This document shows, in pieces, positions 9,080-18,474 of a DNA stretch of 64,000 bases. Source of the DNA: Xanthomonas sp. XNM01 (lineage in GTDB: Bacteria > Pseudomonadota > Gammaproteobacteria > Xanthomonadales > Xanthomonadaceae); contig NZ_JACVAP010000002.1 in assembly GCF_014851915.1 (NCBI RefSeq), forward strand, positions 620,001 to 684,000. Reading direction: 5' to 3'. Positions within the stretch are counted from its first letter, which is position 1; the number at the start of each line of letters is the position of its first letter. Under the pieces are notes generated by a model. That model was not told the origin of the DNA. It searched no databases and saw nothing but the letters and a program-made list of their open reading frames with translations. The position numbers and the translations under genes were made by a program.

Positions 9080-10075
9080 TTATGGCAGGCGCACCACGGT
9101 GCGGCCGAGCGAGCCGCCGGCCAGCATGGTGTCGAAGACCTCGGGCAGCTGTTCCAGGCTGGCTTCGCGCGTGCAGATCGTCTGCAGGCTGGACGGCTTC
9201 CACTCGCTGGCGAGCAGGTGCCAGATGTCGTCGCGCACATCACGCGCGGTGCCGGCCGAACCGATGCCCAGCAGGGACACGCCGCGCAGGATGAACGGCA
9301 TCACCGTCATGTCCAGTTCGGGCGTACCGGCCAGGCCGGCCGCGGCGACGTTGCCGTAGGGCGTCGTCTGGGCGAGCAGGCTGACCAGCATCGGCCCGCC
9401 CACGTTGTCCAGGCCGCCGCCGAAGCGGACCGATTCGAGCGGGCGCCTGGCCTCGAGCGCATCGCGGCCGAGGACCTCGGACGCGCCGAGCGCCTTCAGG
9501 TAGCCGGCCTGGTCGGCCTTGCCGCTGATCGCATGCACCTCGTAACCGGCCTTGCTGAAGATCGCCACCGCCAGCGAGCCGACGCCACCGGTGGCGCCGG
9601 TGACCGCGAGCGGGCCGAGGGCGGGTGTCTGCCGGTTCTCGCGCATCCTGTACAACGCCAGCGCGGCGGTGAAGCCGGCCGTGCCCAGGATCATGGCCTC
9701 GCGCGGATCGAGGCCGGCAGGCAGCGGAATCACCCATTCCGCCGGCAGGCGCGCATAGGCCGCGTAGCCGCCATCGCGGGTTTCACTGAGGCCGCAGCCG
9801 GTGACCAGCACCGGATCGCCTTCGCGGAAGCGCGCATCGCTGGAGGCGACGACATGGCCGGCGACGTCGATACCGCCGACCAGCGGGAACCGTCGGAGGA
9901 TCTTGCCCTTGCCGGTGCCCGCCAGCGCGTCCTTGTAGTTGACCGACGACCAGGCGGCCTTGATCACGACCTCGCCCGGCGACAGCGCTTCCAGCGGCAG
10001 CGCCTCGATGCCGCTGCGGTAGCCGCTGTCGTCGTTATGGATGCGGAAGGCGGGAAAACTGGCCGGTACCGACAT
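9080..10075 (-). CDS. acuI: AcuI/YhdH-type NADPH-dependent reductase (MDR family)
   Basis: Zinc-independent medium-chain dehydrogenase/reductase. The YhdH/AcuI branch reduces acryloyl-CoA to propionyl-CoA and detoxifies acrylate-type compounds. The 331-residue protein contains SSVNYKDALAGTGKGKILRRFPLVGGIDVAGHV, very typical of this branch, and the nucleotide-binding loop VTGATGGVGSLAVAI. The LDPREAMILGTAGFTA segment also fits. There are no neighbours from dimethylsulfoniopropionate metabolism, so a general quinone or enal reductase role is equally possible. The upstream region contains the 160-bp repeats. Confidence 0.85.
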   Translation of the reverse strand: MSVPASFPAFRIHNDDSGYRSGIEALPLEALSPGEVVIKAAWSSVNYKDALAGTGKGKILRRFPLVGGIDVAGHVVASSDARFREGDPVLVTGCGLSETRDGGYAAYARLPAEWVIPLPAGLDPREAMILGTAGFTAALALYRMRENRQTPALGPLAVTGATGGVGSLAVAIFSKAGYEVHAISGKADQAGYLKALGASEVLGRDALEARRPLESVRFGGGLDNVGGPMLVSLLAQTTPYGNVAAAGLAGTPELDMTVMPFILRGVSLLGIGSAGTARDVRDDIWHLLASEWKPSSLQTICTREASLEQLPEVFDTMLAGGSLGRTVVRLP

Positions 10076-10221
10076 GATGGATCCTCGTGCAGGTGTGCTC
10101 CGATTCTGTCATGGGATGCCCGCGGTCGATGTCCGACCTTTGTCGGAGCGGTGGGCTTCACAGCGTCGGGGCTCGGACGTTGTACGCGGCACATGCCTGT
10201 GACGCATTACGCTACTGGCGG

Positions 10222-10684
10222 GCTCCTGCAGGAGCGGCTGCAGCCGCGACCGCCATGCGTCCGTCGTTGCAGTCGCATCGTCATGCATGGCGGTCGGCCT
10301 CGGGCGGCCTCCTGCAGGCGCCCCGATATTGTCGGCGCATGTCTGGAGCGTGCGTCAGTGACGCGCCAGGCGCGAGGGCTCGATCCTGTAGGAGCGGCTG
10401 CAGCCGCGACCGCCATGCGTCCGTCGTTGCAGTCGCATCGTCATGCATGGCGGTCGGCATTGGGCGGCCTCCTGCAGGTGCCCCGATACTGTCGGCGCAT
10501 GTCTGGAGCGTGCGTCAGTGACGCGCCAGGCGCGAGGGCTCGATCCTGTAGGAGCGGCTGCAGCCGCGGCGGCCACGCGTCCGTCGTGACAGTCGCATCG
10601 TCATGCATGGCGGTCGGCCTCGAGCGGCCTCCTACAGGCGCTCCGACACTGTTGGCGCGTGTCTTCGGCGTGCGTCAGTGACGC
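10222..10684. repeat. Three tandem 160-bp repeats with REP-like palindromes
   Basis: Copies start near 10222, 10382 and 10542 with an exact 160-base period; the third is cut short near 10684 and more diverged. Each begins TCCTG(C/T)AGGAGCGGCTGCAGCCGCG, close to the REP motif common in pseudomonads and xanthomonads. Each also contains an 11-bp inverted repeat, GACCGCCATGC ... GCATGGCGGTC (10248-10258 with 10285-10295 in copy 1). No gene is supported between acuI and the LOG-family gene, and bases 10076-10221 show only a degenerate fragment of the same unit. Confidence 0.88.
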
Positions 10685-10704
10685 ACCGCATCACGCGGCG
10701 CCTC

Positions 10705-11298
10705 CTACTTCATGATGCTTCGACGCTTTTCGTCGATCCACTTGGACGCCTGCGCCGGTTCATACGTCCGCATCCACGCCAGCATCGCGTCGATGTCGCT
10801 GCCGTACCAGAGATCGGCGCGCTGGTCGGGGTGCAGGAAGCGCTCTTCGACCATGCGGTCGATCATCCCGATCAGCGGGGCGTAGAAGCCGTCGATGTCG
10901 AGGAAAGCGCAGGGCTTGCTGCCGATGCCGAGCTGACGCCAGGTCAGCATCTCGAAGATCTCCTCCATCGTGCCGAAGCCGCCGGGCAGGGCGACGAAGG
11001 CGTCGGAGAGCTCGAACATGCGCATCTTGCGCTCGTGCATCGAGCCGACGATCTCCAGCTCGGTCAGGCCACGATGCGCCACTTCCCAGTCGGCCAGCTG
11101 CTTTGGGATCACGCCGGTGACTTCGCCGCCGCCGGCGAGCACGGCATTGGCGACCGTGCCCATCAGGCCGACGTTGCCGCCGCCGTAGACCAGGCGCAGG
11201 CCATCCCTGGCCAGGCGATCGCCTAGGGCGATCGCGCGTTCGGTGTAGATGGGTTTGCTGCCGGCGTTGGAGCCGCAATAGACGCAGAGGGAGCGCAT
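10705..11298 (-). CDS. LOG-family nucleotide 5'-monophosphate phosphoribohydrolase (TIGR00730)
   Basis: Rossmann-fold hydrolase of the Lonely Guy family, which cleaves ribose 5-phosphate from cytokinin riboside or other purine nucleoside monophosphates. The 197-residue protein begins MRSLCVYCGSNAG and carries the catalytic PGGFGTMEEIFEM motif with the preceding arginine in MHERKMRMFELSD. GGGNVGLMG is the nucleotide loop. The start at 11298 follows a GGAGC-like site. Bacterial members act in purine nucleotide turnover or, in plant-associated species, cytokinin production; context does not choose between these. It overlaps nothing but is adjacent to the small secreted protein gene. Confidence 0.9.
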   Translation of the reverse strand: MRSLCVYCGSNAGSKPIYTERAIALGDRLARDGLRLVYGGGNVGLMGTVANAVLAGGGEVTGVIPKQLADWEVAHRGLTELEIVGSMHERKMRMFELSDAFVALPGGFGTMEEIFEMLTWRQLGIGSKPCAFLDIDGFYAPLIGMIDRMVEERFLHPDQRADLWYGSDIDAMLAWMRTYEPAQASKWIDEKRRSIMK

Positions 11299-11299
11299 G

Positions 11300-11686
11300 T
11301 CAGAGTCCGGAGGAGAGTGGGGCGGGAGCGGGCGTCGGCGCCGGGCGGCCGCATGCGACCTCCTCGACCACGCCACCGCTGGAACGGATGCTGGAGATGA
11401 GGGGACGGTTCCGGGCGTCGACGCTGTTCCAGGCATCGATCGCGTAGCTGCCTGCGGGTGGCTGCCCGTCGGGGCCTGCCTCCGCATGCCCGGAGAGCGT
11501 GCTGTCGGGATCGCGGCCCATCGTGGCCAGTGCGTCCCGGTAGGACATGCCGACGCGCACCAGCGCACAGCGGTCATGGGCGGGACGGGCGTTTTCGATG
11601 ACGGGCTCGGTCATGGCATGGGCACCGGATGACAGCGTGCAGAGCAGCAGGACGGGCAGGAGAACGGGAGGAAGGCAGGTTCGCAT
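11300..11686 (-). CDS. Small secreted protein, BamE/SmpA-like core, function unknown
   Basis: A 128-residue protein with a clear Sec signal peptide (MRTCLPPVLLPVLLLCTLSSGAHA). The mature part includes RVGMSYRDALATMGRDPD, which resembles the helical segment of the SmpA/BamE-like fold, where a G-M-x-x-x-[DE]-[AV] motif precedes a glycine. Two cysteines (DRCALV and EVACGRP) could form a disulfide. The C-terminus is Pro/Ala rich. The gene ends one base before the LOG-family start, so they probably share a transcript. The fold assignment is tentative. Confidence 0.65.
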   Translation of the reverse strand: MRTCLPPVLLPVLLLCTLSSGAHAMTEPVIENARPAHDRCALVRVGMSYRDALATMGRDPDSTLSGHAEAGPDGQPPAGSYAIDAWNSVDARNRPLISSIRSSGGVVEEVACGRPAPTPAPAPLSSGL

Positions 11687-11707
11687 CGAGTGGGGTCCCC
11701 AAAACGC

Positions 11708-11734
11708 AACGGCCCGGGGCGAGCCCGGGCCGTT
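11708..11734 (-). terminator. Rho-independent terminator of the sucAB-lpdA operon
   Basis: AACGGCCCGGG, 5-base loop, CCCGGGCCGTT: an 11-bp perfect stem 18 bases past the lpdA stop. On the minus strand it is followed by GCGTTTT. Confidence 0.8.
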
Positions 11735-11752
11735 CTGGTGCCTGCGCGGCGA

Positions 11753-13195
11753 TCAGTTCGCCTTGTGGATCGCGCGCTTGTCGACCGCCATCGCCGCGTC
11801 GTGGACGACCTCGGACAGCGAGGGATGCGCGTGGCAGATCCGGGCCAGGTCGTCGGCCGAGCCGCTGAACTCCATCGTCAGCACGCCCTCGTGGACCAGC
11901 TCGGAGACGTTGACGCCGACCAGGTGCATGCCCAGCACGCGATCGGTTTCGGCATGCGCCAGCACCTTCACGAAACCGGCCGGTTCGGCCATCGCCACCG
12001 CACGGCCGTTGGCGGCGAACGGGAAGCTGCCGGCCTTGTACGGAATGCCCTCGGCCTTCAGCTGCTGCTCGGTCTTGCCGGCCCAGGCCAGTTCCGGCTC
12101 GGTGTAGATGACCCACGGGATGGTGTCGAAGTTGACGTGGCCCGGCAGGCCTGCGATCAGCTCGGCCACCGCGACGCCTTCCTCGAAGCCCTTGTGCGCG
12201 AGCATCGGGCCGCGCACGCAGTCGCCGACCGCCCAGATGCCGTCGACGCCGGTGTGGCAGTGGTCGTCGACCTCGATCTGGCCACGCTCGGTCAGCTTCA
12301 CGCCGGTGCCCTCGGCCAGCAGGCCCTTGGACGCGGCCTTGCGGCCCACGGCGACCAGCAGCTTGTCGACGGTCAGGGTCTGCTCGCCGGCGCCGTCGGT
12401 GTAGCTGACGACGACTTCCTTCTTCTTGCCCTTGCCGGTGACTTCGGTCTTGCTGACCTTGGCGCCCAGCTTGATGTCCAGGCCCTGCTTCTTGAATTCC
12501 TTCAGCGCGACCTTGCCGACTTCGGCATCGGCGGCGGCCAGGAAGTCCGGCAGCGCCTCGAGGATGGTGACCTCGGCGCCCAGGCGCTTCCACACGCTGC
12601 CCAGCTCCAGGCCGATCACGCCGGCGCCGATCACGGCCAGGCGCTTGGGGACTTCGGTGAAATCCAGCGCGCCGACGTTGTCGACGATGGTCTCGCCGTC
12701 GAACTTCGCGAACGGCAGTTCGATCGAATCCGAACCGGCGGCGATGATGATGTTGGTGCCGGTCAGCTCGACCTCGGTGCCGTCGTGCTGGGCGACCTTG
12801 ACCAGGCGGTTCGGGTGCAGGGTGGCGAAGCCGTAGTACGGCGCGACCTTGTTGGCCTTGAACAGCTGGGCGATGCCGCCGGTGAACTGCTTGACGATCT
12901 TGTCCTTGCGGCCAACCATCGCCTCGACGTCGATCTTCGCGTCCTTGAAGCTGATGCCATGGTCGCCAAAGATGTGGCCCATGTTCCAGAACTGGCGCGA
13001 GGAATCGAGCAGCGCCTTGGACGGGATGCAGCCCACGCGCAGGCAGGTGCCGCCGAGGGCGGGCTTGCCGTCCTTGCCGAGCGCCGCGTCGATGCAGGCG
13101 GTCTTCAGGCCCAGCTGGGCGGCGCGGATGGCGGCGTGGTAACCGGCCGGGCCGGCACCGATGACGACGACGTCGAAGTGCTGTTGTTCGCTCAT
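11753..13195 (-). CDS. lpdA: Dihydrolipoyl dehydrogenase (E3)
   Basis: FAD flavoprotein that reoxidises the lipoyl group of E2 and reduces NAD+. The FAD loop is GAGPAGYHAAIRAAQLG, the redox disulfide is C51-x4-C56 in GGTCLRVGCIPSK, the NAD loop is VIGAGVIGLELGSVW, and the C-terminal active-site His-Glu pair is in HAHPSLSE. The length of 480 residues is normal. It is the third gene of sucA-sucB-lpdA, so it probably serves the 2-oxoglutarate complex. It starts 135 bases after sucB, a gap that includes a small GC hairpin. Confidence 0.96.
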   Translation of the reverse strand: MSEQQHFDVVVIGAGPAGYHAAIRAAQLGLKTACIDAALGKDGKPALGGTCLRVGCIPSKALLDSSRQFWNMGHIFGDHGISFKDAKIDVEAMVGRKDKIVKQFTGGIAQLFKANKVAPYYGFATLHPNRLVKVAQHDGTEVELTGTNIIIAAGSDSIELPFAKFDGETIVDNVGALDFTEVPKRLAVIGAGVIGLELGSVWKRLGAEVTILEALPDFLAAADAEVGKVALKEFKKQGLDIKLGAKVSKTEVTGKGKKKEVVVSYTDGAGEQTLTVDKLLVAVGRKAASKGLLAEGTGVKLTERGQIEVDDHCHTGVDGIWAVGDCVRGPMLAHKGFEEGVAVAELIAGLPGHVNFDTIPWVIYTEPELAWAGKTEQQLKAEGIPYKAGSFPFAANGRAVAMAEPAGFVKVLAHAETDRVLGMHLVGVNVSELVHEGVLTMEFSGSADDLARICHAHPSLSEVVHDAAMAVDKRAIHKAN

Positions 13196-13330
13196 GGACA
13201 GAAACCTTTTGCTGGATGTCTGGCGCTCATCGCGTGATGAGGCGGTACATGGCGAAGGGAAGGGTGGCGCGCCACCTCTCTCCCTCGCCATCGAGCGCGC
13301 CAGGCGCGCTCCCTTGACGCTTCCCGGCCC

Positions 13331-14533
13331 TTACAGGCTCAGCAGCATGCGGTGCGGGTTCTCGAGCTGGTTCTTGATGTCCACCAGGAACAGCACCGCG
13401 TCCTTGCCGTCGATGATGCGGTGATCGTAGGAGATCGCGATGTACATCATCGGCGCGATCACGATCTGGCCGTTCTCCACCACCGGACGCTCCTTGATGG
13501 CGTGCATGCCCAGGATCGCGCTCTGCGGCGGGTTGACGATCGGGGTCGACATCAGCGAGCCGAAGGTGCCGCCGTTGGTGATGGTGAAGGTGCCGCCCTG
13601 CAGGTCGTCCAGGCCCAGCTTGCCGTCGCGCGCCTTCTTGGCGTACTCGGCGATGCCCTGCTCGATCTCGGCGAAGCCCAGGCGCTCGACGTTGCGCAGC
13701 ACCGGGGTCACCAGGCCCTTCTCGGTCGACACGGCGATCGAGATGTCGGCGTAGCCGTGGTAGATGATGTCGTCCTTGTCCACCGAGGCGTTGATGATCG
13801 GATAGCGCTGCAGCGCGTTGGCGGCGGCCTTGGCGAAGAAGCTCATGAAGCCGAGCTTGATGCCGTGCTCCTTCTGGAACTGCTCGCCGAGTTCCTTGCG
13901 CAGCGCCATCACCTTGCCCAGGTTGACCTCGTTGAACGAGGTCAGCATCGCGATCGAGTCCTTGGACTGCATCAGGCGCGAGGCGATGGTCTTGCGGATG
14001 CGGGTCATCGGCACGCGCTCTTCCGGACGTGCGCCGCCGGCCTTGCCGGCGCCGCCGTTCTTCGCGTAGTTGATCAGGTCTTCCTTGGTCACCGCGCCAC
14101 GACGGCCGGTGCCGTCGACCTGCGACGGATCGATGCCTTCCTTCGCGGCGGTGAAGCGCGCGCCCGGCGGCAGCTCGCCACCGGCGGACTTGGCGGCCGG
14201 TGCCGGAGCGGCGGCCTTGGCCGGCGCAGCGGCCGGGGCGGCAGCGGCAGGCGCCTCGGCCTTGGCTTCGGCGGCCGGAGTTGCCTCGGCGACCGCACCT
14301 TCCTCGATCACGGCCAGGACCTGCGAGCTGGTGACGGTGTCGCCTTCCTGGAACTTGATCTCCTTGAGCACGCCGTCGACCGGCGAGGGCACCTCGAGGA
14401 CCACCTTGTCGGTCTCCAGGTCGACCAGGTTCTCGTCGCGCTTGACCGCCTGGCCGGCCTTCTTGTGCCAGCTGGCGATGGTGGCGTCGGATACGGATTC
14501 GGGGAGGACCGGAACTTTGACTTCGGTGGCCAT
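13331..14533 (-). CDS. sucB: Dihydrolipoyllysine succinyltransferase (E2 of 2-oxoglutarate dehydrogenase)
   Basis: Core acyltransferase that transfers succinyl groups to CoA. A single lipoyl domain (residues 1-75) has lipoyl Lys43 in ETDKVVLEV. An Ala/Pro-rich linker (about 77-115) precedes the peripheral subunit-binding domain ([29 protein letters not shown]). The catalytic domain starts at about residue 170 ([14 protein letters not shown]) and ends with the HxxxD active site DHRIIDG (His371, Asp375). The length is 400 residues. [14 protein letters not shown] is the usual start for SucB. Confidence 0.96.
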   Translation of the reverse strand: MATEVKVPVLPESVSDATIASWHKKAGQAVKRDENLVDLETDKVVLEVPSPVDGVLKEIKFQEGDTVTSSQVLAVIEEGAVAEATPAAEAKAEAPAAAAPAAAPAKAAAPAPAAKSAGGELPPGARFTAAKEGIDPSQVDGTGRRGAVTKEDLINYAKNGGAGKAGGARPEERVPMTRIRKTIASRLMQSKDSIAMLTSFNEVNLGKVMALRKELGEQFQKEHGIKLGFMSFFAKAAANALQRYPIINASVDKDDIIYHGYADISIAVSTEKGLVTPVLRNVERLGFAEIEQGIAEYAKKARDGKLGLDDLQGGTFTITNGGTFGSLMSTPIVNPPQSAILGMHAIKERPVVENGQIVIAPMMYIAISYDHRIIDGKDAVLFLVDIKNQLENPHRMLLSL

Positions 14534-14578
14534 GGGGCGTCCTGAGCGTGTGTTTTCTGAGTCGGAAGGAGGGGCGTC

Positions 14579-17413
14579 TTACTCGGCAGCGATGTGGCTG
14601 CCGAGCGGGTTGACCAGCGCGTCGGCGACCAGCTTCAGCTGCTCCTCGACGTGGTCGGCGAAGTGGCCGACGGCCGGCGACGGCGAACGGGTGCGGCCGG
14701 CGTAGTGCAGGCCCTGGCCGTCGGCCAGCACGGCCTGCAGGTGATGCTTGATCTGATACCAGGCGCCCTGGTTCTGCGGCTCTTCCTGGCACCAGACGAC
14801 CTCGGTGGCCTTGCCGTACTTCTTCAGCTCGGCGGCCAGCAGTTCGCGCGGGAACGGGTAGAGCTGCTCGACGCGGACCAGGGCGACGTCGTCCTGGCCA
14901 CGCTTGGTCGCGTCCTCGAGCAGGTCGTAGTAGACCTTGCCCGAGCACAGCACCACGCGCTTGACCTTCTTCGGGTCGGCCTTGGCATCGGGGATCAGGT
15001 GCTGGAACTCGCCGTTGGCCAGCTCGTCCAGGGTCGACACGGCCAGCTTGTGGCGCAGCAGCGACTTGGGCGACATCACCACCAGCGGCTTGCGGGTGGT
15101 CATGCGCATCTGCCGGCGCAGCATGTGGAAGCACTGGGCCGGCGTGGTCGGCACGCAGACCAGCATGTTCTCCAGCGCGCACAGCTGCAGGAAGCGCTCC
15201 AGGCGCGCCGAGCTGTGTTCCGGGCCCTGGCCCTCGTAGCCGTGCGGCAGCAGCAGGGTCAGGCCGGAGATGCGGCCCCACTTGGCCTCGCCGGAGGCGA
15301 TGAACTGGTCGATCACCACCTGCGCGCCGTTGGCGAAGTCGCCGAACTGGCCTTCCCAGATGTCCAGCGTGTTGGGATCGGTGGTCGAGAAGCCGTACTC
15401 GAACGCCATCACCGCCTCCTCGCTGAGCAGCGAGTCGATCACGGTGACCGTTTCCGGCGCATCCACCAGCTGGCGCAGCGGCAGGTAGTAGTTGTCGGTC
15501 TGCTGGTCGTGCAGCACCGCGTGGCGGTGGAAGAACGTGCCACGGCCGGCATCCTGGCCGACCAGGCGCAGGCTGTGGCCTTCGTCGAGCAGCGCCGCGT
15601 AGGCCAGGTTTTCGGCGAAGCCCCAGTCGCCCGGGATCTCGCCGGCCGCCATCTTGCGGCGATCCTCGTAGATCTTGGCGACACGGGCGTGCAGAGTGAC
15701 GCCTTCGGGGATCGTGGTGATGACCTTGGCCAGTGCCTTGAGCTTGTCGGCATCGAAGGTCGTGTCGACCGCATCGGACAGCTTGCCCGACAGGTACCTG
15801 GACCAGTCGATGGTCAGCTCGTAGTCCTCCGGCTTGGAGGTCGACAGCTCGGTGGTGACTTCGCCGGCGTCGAGCTTGTTGCGGTAGGCATCGGCCAGCG
15901 CCTTGCCCCCGTCCTTGGCGAGGACGCCGGCCGATTCGAGCTTGGCCGCATACATCTCGCGCGTGGTCGGGTGCTTGCGGATGGTCTGGTACATGACCGG
16001 CTGGGTCGCCGCCGGCTCGTCGGCCTCGTTGTGGCCCCAGCGGCGGTAGCAGACCAGGTCGATGACCACGTCCTTCTTGAACTGCTGGCGGAAGTCGTAG
16101 GCCAGGTTGGCCACGTACAGCACCGCTTCCGGGTCGTCGCCGTTCACGTGGAAGACCGGTGCGCCGACCATCTTGGCGACGTCGGTGCAGTACAGCGTGG
16201 AGCGCGCGTCTTCCTTGTTGCTGGTGGTGAAGCCGACCTGGTTGTTGATCACCACGTGCAGCGTGCCGCCGACCGCGAAGCCGCGGGCCTGCGACATCTG
16301 GAACAGCTCCATCACCACGCCCTGGCCGGCGAACGCGGCGTCGCCGTGGATCAGGATCGGCAGGACCTGCGCGCGCTCGGTGTCGCCACGACGCTCCTGG
16401 CGCGAACGCACCGAACCGGCGACCACCGGGTCGACGATCTCCAGGTGCGAGGGGTTGAACGCCAGGGCCAGGTGGACCGGCGCGCCCGGGGTCGCGATGT
16501 CGGCCGAGAAGCCCATGTGGTACTTCACGTCGCCGGCGCTGGCGCGCTCGTCGTGCTCGAACTTGCCTTCGAACTCGTCGAACAGCTTGCGCGGGTTCTT
16601 GCCCAGCGTGTTGACCAGGACGTTGAGGCGGCCGCGGTGGGCCATGCCGATCACGATGTCCTTGACCCGGTCGCCGCCGGCCTTGCGGATCATGCCGTCG
16701 AGCAGCGGGATCAGCGAATCGCCGCCCTCCAGCGAGAACCGCTTCTGGCCGACGTACTTGGTGTGCAGGTAGCGTTCCAGGCCCTCGGCGGCGGTCAGCC
16801 GCTCGAGCACGCGCTGCTTGGCCTCGGCGCTGAGGTTGTAGTCGCCGCCGGCGGCCTCCAGGCGCTGGTACAGCCACTGGCGCTGCTCGACCTCGGAGAT
16901 GTGCATGAACTCCGCACCGACCGGGCCGGTGTAGGTGGCCTTCAGCCGGGCCAGCAGGTCGCGCAGCTTCATGCGCGGCTGGCCGGCGATGCCGCCGGTG
17001 CTGAACTCGCTGTCCAGGTCGCGTTCGGACAGGTTGTGGAACGGCAGGCCCAGATCCGGCGGATTCATCGGCGGAGTCAGGCCGAGCGGATCGAGGTTCG
17101 CGCCCAGGTGTCCGCGGTAGCGGTAGGCGGTGATCAGGCGGCCGACGTTGCGCTCGCGCTCGTCGCCGGCACCGGCCGTCGCGGCGCTGGTGCCATGGCT
17201 GGTGGCCTGGCGCGCGGCCTCGGCCACGTGGGCGATGACGGCCGAATGCGGGATGTCGCCGGCCTCGCGGCCCTTGAAACCATCGAAGTAGGTTTTCCAC
17301 TTCGGGTCGACGCTATCGGGGGAGACCAGGTACTGCTCGTACAGGTCCTCAAGGTAGGCGGCATTGCTGCCGAGTTGCGAAGACTGTGCGAACTGCTTGA
17401 GTAGATTGTCCAC
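14579..17413 (-). CDS. sucA: 2-oxoglutarate dehydrogenase E1
   Basis: Thiamine-diphosphate decarboxylase that starts the 2-oxoglutarate dehydrogenase reaction of the TCA cycle. The protein has about 944 residues and contains GMAHRGRLNVL, GDAAFAGQGVVMELFQMSQ (TPP/Mg), NNQVGFTT, and the C-terminal PHGYEGQGPEHSSARLERFLQL. The GTG at 17413 (MDNLLKQFAQSS) is chosen because it fits the xanthomonad family start. An in-frame GTG at 17470 would add 19 poorly conserved residues. The GTG start lacks an obvious ribosome binding site. A TATACT box at 17494-17489 may be the promoter -10. Confidence 0.95.
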   Translation of the reverse strand: MDNLLKQFAQSSQLGSNAAYLEDLYEQYLVSPDSVDPKWKTYFDGFKGREAGDIPHSAVIAHVAEAARQATSHGTSAATAGAGDERERNVGRLITAYRYRGHLGANLDPLGLTPPMNPPDLGLPFHNLSERDLDSEFSTGGIAGQPRMKLRDLLARLKATYTGPVGAEFMHISEVEQRQWLYQRLEAAGGDYNLSAEAKQRVLERLTAAEGLERYLHTKYVGQKRFSLEGGDSLIPLLDGMIRKAGGDRVKDIVIGMAHRGRLNVLVNTLGKNPRKLFDEFEGKFEHDERASAGDVKYHMGFSADIATPGAPVHLALAFNPSHLEIVDPVVAGSVRSRQERRGDTERAQVLPILIHGDAAFAGQGVVMELFQMSQARGFAVGGTLHVVINNQVGFTTSNKEDARSTLYCTDVAKMVGAPVFHVNGDDPEAVLYVANLAYDFRQQFKKDVVIDLVCYRRWGHNEADEPAATQPVMYQTIRKHPTTREMYAAKLESAGVLAKDGGKALADAYRNKLDAGEVTTELSTSKPEDYELTIDWSRYLSGKLSDAVDTTFDADKLKALAKVITTIPEGVTLHARVAKIYEDRRKMAAGEIPGDWGFAENLAYAALLDEGHSLRLVGQDAGRGTFFHRHAVLHDQQTDNYYLPLRQLVDAPETVTVIDSLLSEEAVMAFEYGFSTTDPNTLDIWEGQFGDFANGAQVVIDQFIASGEAKWGRISGLTLLLPHGYEGQGPEHSSARLERFLQLCALENMLVCVPTTPAQCFHMLRRQMRMTTRKPLVVMSPKSLLRHKLAVSTLDELANGEFQHLIPDAKADPKKVKRVVLCSGKVYYDLLEDATKRGQDDVALVRVEQLYPFPRELLAAELKKYGKATEVVWCQEEPQNQGAWYQIKHHLQAVLADGQGLHYAGRTRSPSPAVGHFADHVEEQLKLVADALVNPLGSHIAAE

Positions 17414-17568
17414 GATGGAGGTCGTCTGGATGGGAATGCGGCCCTTGAGGCCCGCCGGACGGACCGACACGGGCGCGACAGCCGCAAAAGTATACCCCCA
17501 ATGCTTTTGGCTGCGGGCTTAGTCGTTTGGCGAATGCGCCTGCGGAGGCGGCCGTGGCCTGCTGCGGT

Positions 17569-18474
17569 TCACAGTTCGAGCGCGCGCAGCGCGCTGCACG
17601 CGCCGGCGCGTTCCCATACGGGATCGAAGCGTGCGCGCAGCTGGCGCGCGGCCACCGGCGCATCGACGCCGGCCTCGCCCTCGAAGCGATGGCCGAGCGG
17701 CCGGAACAGGCTGCCGGCGGTGTCGTTGAAGGCATAGGCGGCCGGATAGGCCAGGTCCGACGGTTCGCTGATCTGGCGGAAGGCGAACACACTGGGCAGG
17801 CGCTGGGCCAGCCCGATCAACGGCGCGCGGCCACGCTGTGGCGCGTCCACGTCCTGCAGCAGGATCCGGACCTGGCGGTCGCGACCGCCGGTCGCGAAGC
17901 GGCGCAGCGCATCGACCACCTCGCCGCGGTCGAGCAGGCCCGGGTCGAGTGCGCGGCTGTAGAGGCCCAGGCTCCGCCGCGCGCTGGCGGCCAGGCCGAG
18001 CAGCGCGGCCGCCGCGGCATCGGCGTCCTCGCAGGCGACCAGCCCGTCGAGCCGGCGCTGCATCGCGCGATGCTCGATGCCGGCCTCGGTGAAGCGCGGA
18101 CCATGCGGGATGAAGCCGCCGCGGGCATAGAAGTCCAGCGCGTGGACCTGCGCATGCAGCCCGATCACCGGCCAGCCCAGCTGCCGTGCCTGCGCGACCA
18201 GGGCGGCGAGCATGGCCTCGCCGACGCCCTGGCCGCGGCTGTCCTCCAGTACCGCCATCCGGCCGATCCGGCGTTCCGGGGTGAGCCGGGCGGTCCCGAT
18301 CGGGCGGCCCCCGCGTGCGCGGGCGAGGACATGCACGCTGAGCGGATCCAGCGCATCGCGTTCGAGCCCGGCCGGCACGCCCTGGCCGAGCACGAACACG
18401 GTCTCGCGCAGCGCATGCACTTCGACGTGGTCACGGGCGTAGTCGGCCACGACGACATCGAAGTGCGGGCTCAT
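17569..18474 (-). CDS. GNAT N-acetyltransferase with C-terminal accessory domain
   Basis: A 301-residue protein. The N-terminal half (1-140) is a GNAT fold with GRMAVLEDSRGQGVGEAML, the acetyl-CoA motif V-x-x-x-x-R-G-x-G, and a late HAQVHALDFYARGGF typical of ElaA/YjcF-like members. The second half (about 160-300) has ALLGLAASARRSLGLYSRALDPGLLDR and resembles a small PLD-like or DUF7931 domain often fused to these acetyltransferases in xanthomonads. Its start overlaps the end of the cupin gene by four bases (ATGA), so the two are translationally coupled. The substrate is unknown. Confidence 0.82.
   Translation of the reverse strand: MSPHFDVVVADYARDHVEVHALRETVFVLGQGVPAGLERDALDPLSVHVLARARGGRPIGTARLTPERRIGRMAVLEDSRGQGVGEAMLAALVAQARQLGWPVIGLHAQVHALDFYARGGFIPHGPRFTEAGIEHRAMQRRLDGLVACEDADAAAAALLGLAASARRSLGLYSRALDPGLLDRGEVVDALRRFATGGRDRQVRILLQDVDAPQRGRAPLIGLAQRLPSVFAFRQISEPSDLAYPAAYAFNDTAGSLFRPLGHRFEGEAGVDAPVAARQLRARFDPVWERAGACSALRALEL

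Noticed and set aside
10087-10521. Protein-coding frame across the 160-bp repeats
   Set aside because: 160 is not a multiple of three, so each copy would be read in a different frame; the region is better seen as noncoding repeat DNA.
10222-10684. CRISPR-like array
   Set aside because: The period is 160 bases, there are no unique spacers between short repeats, and copies 1 and 2 are identical almost throughout.
13299-13316. Terminator between sucB and lpdA
   Set aside because: The small GAGCGCG/CGCGCTC hairpin has no U-tract, and lpdA clearly continues the operon, so it is at most a processing or attenuating structure.
13227-17300. A 1357-codon open frame overlapping sucA and sucB
   Set aside because: Same strand but shifted frame; the sequence is Arg/Gly/Ala/Pro-rich with no domain, whereas the true E1 and E2 frames show all motifs.
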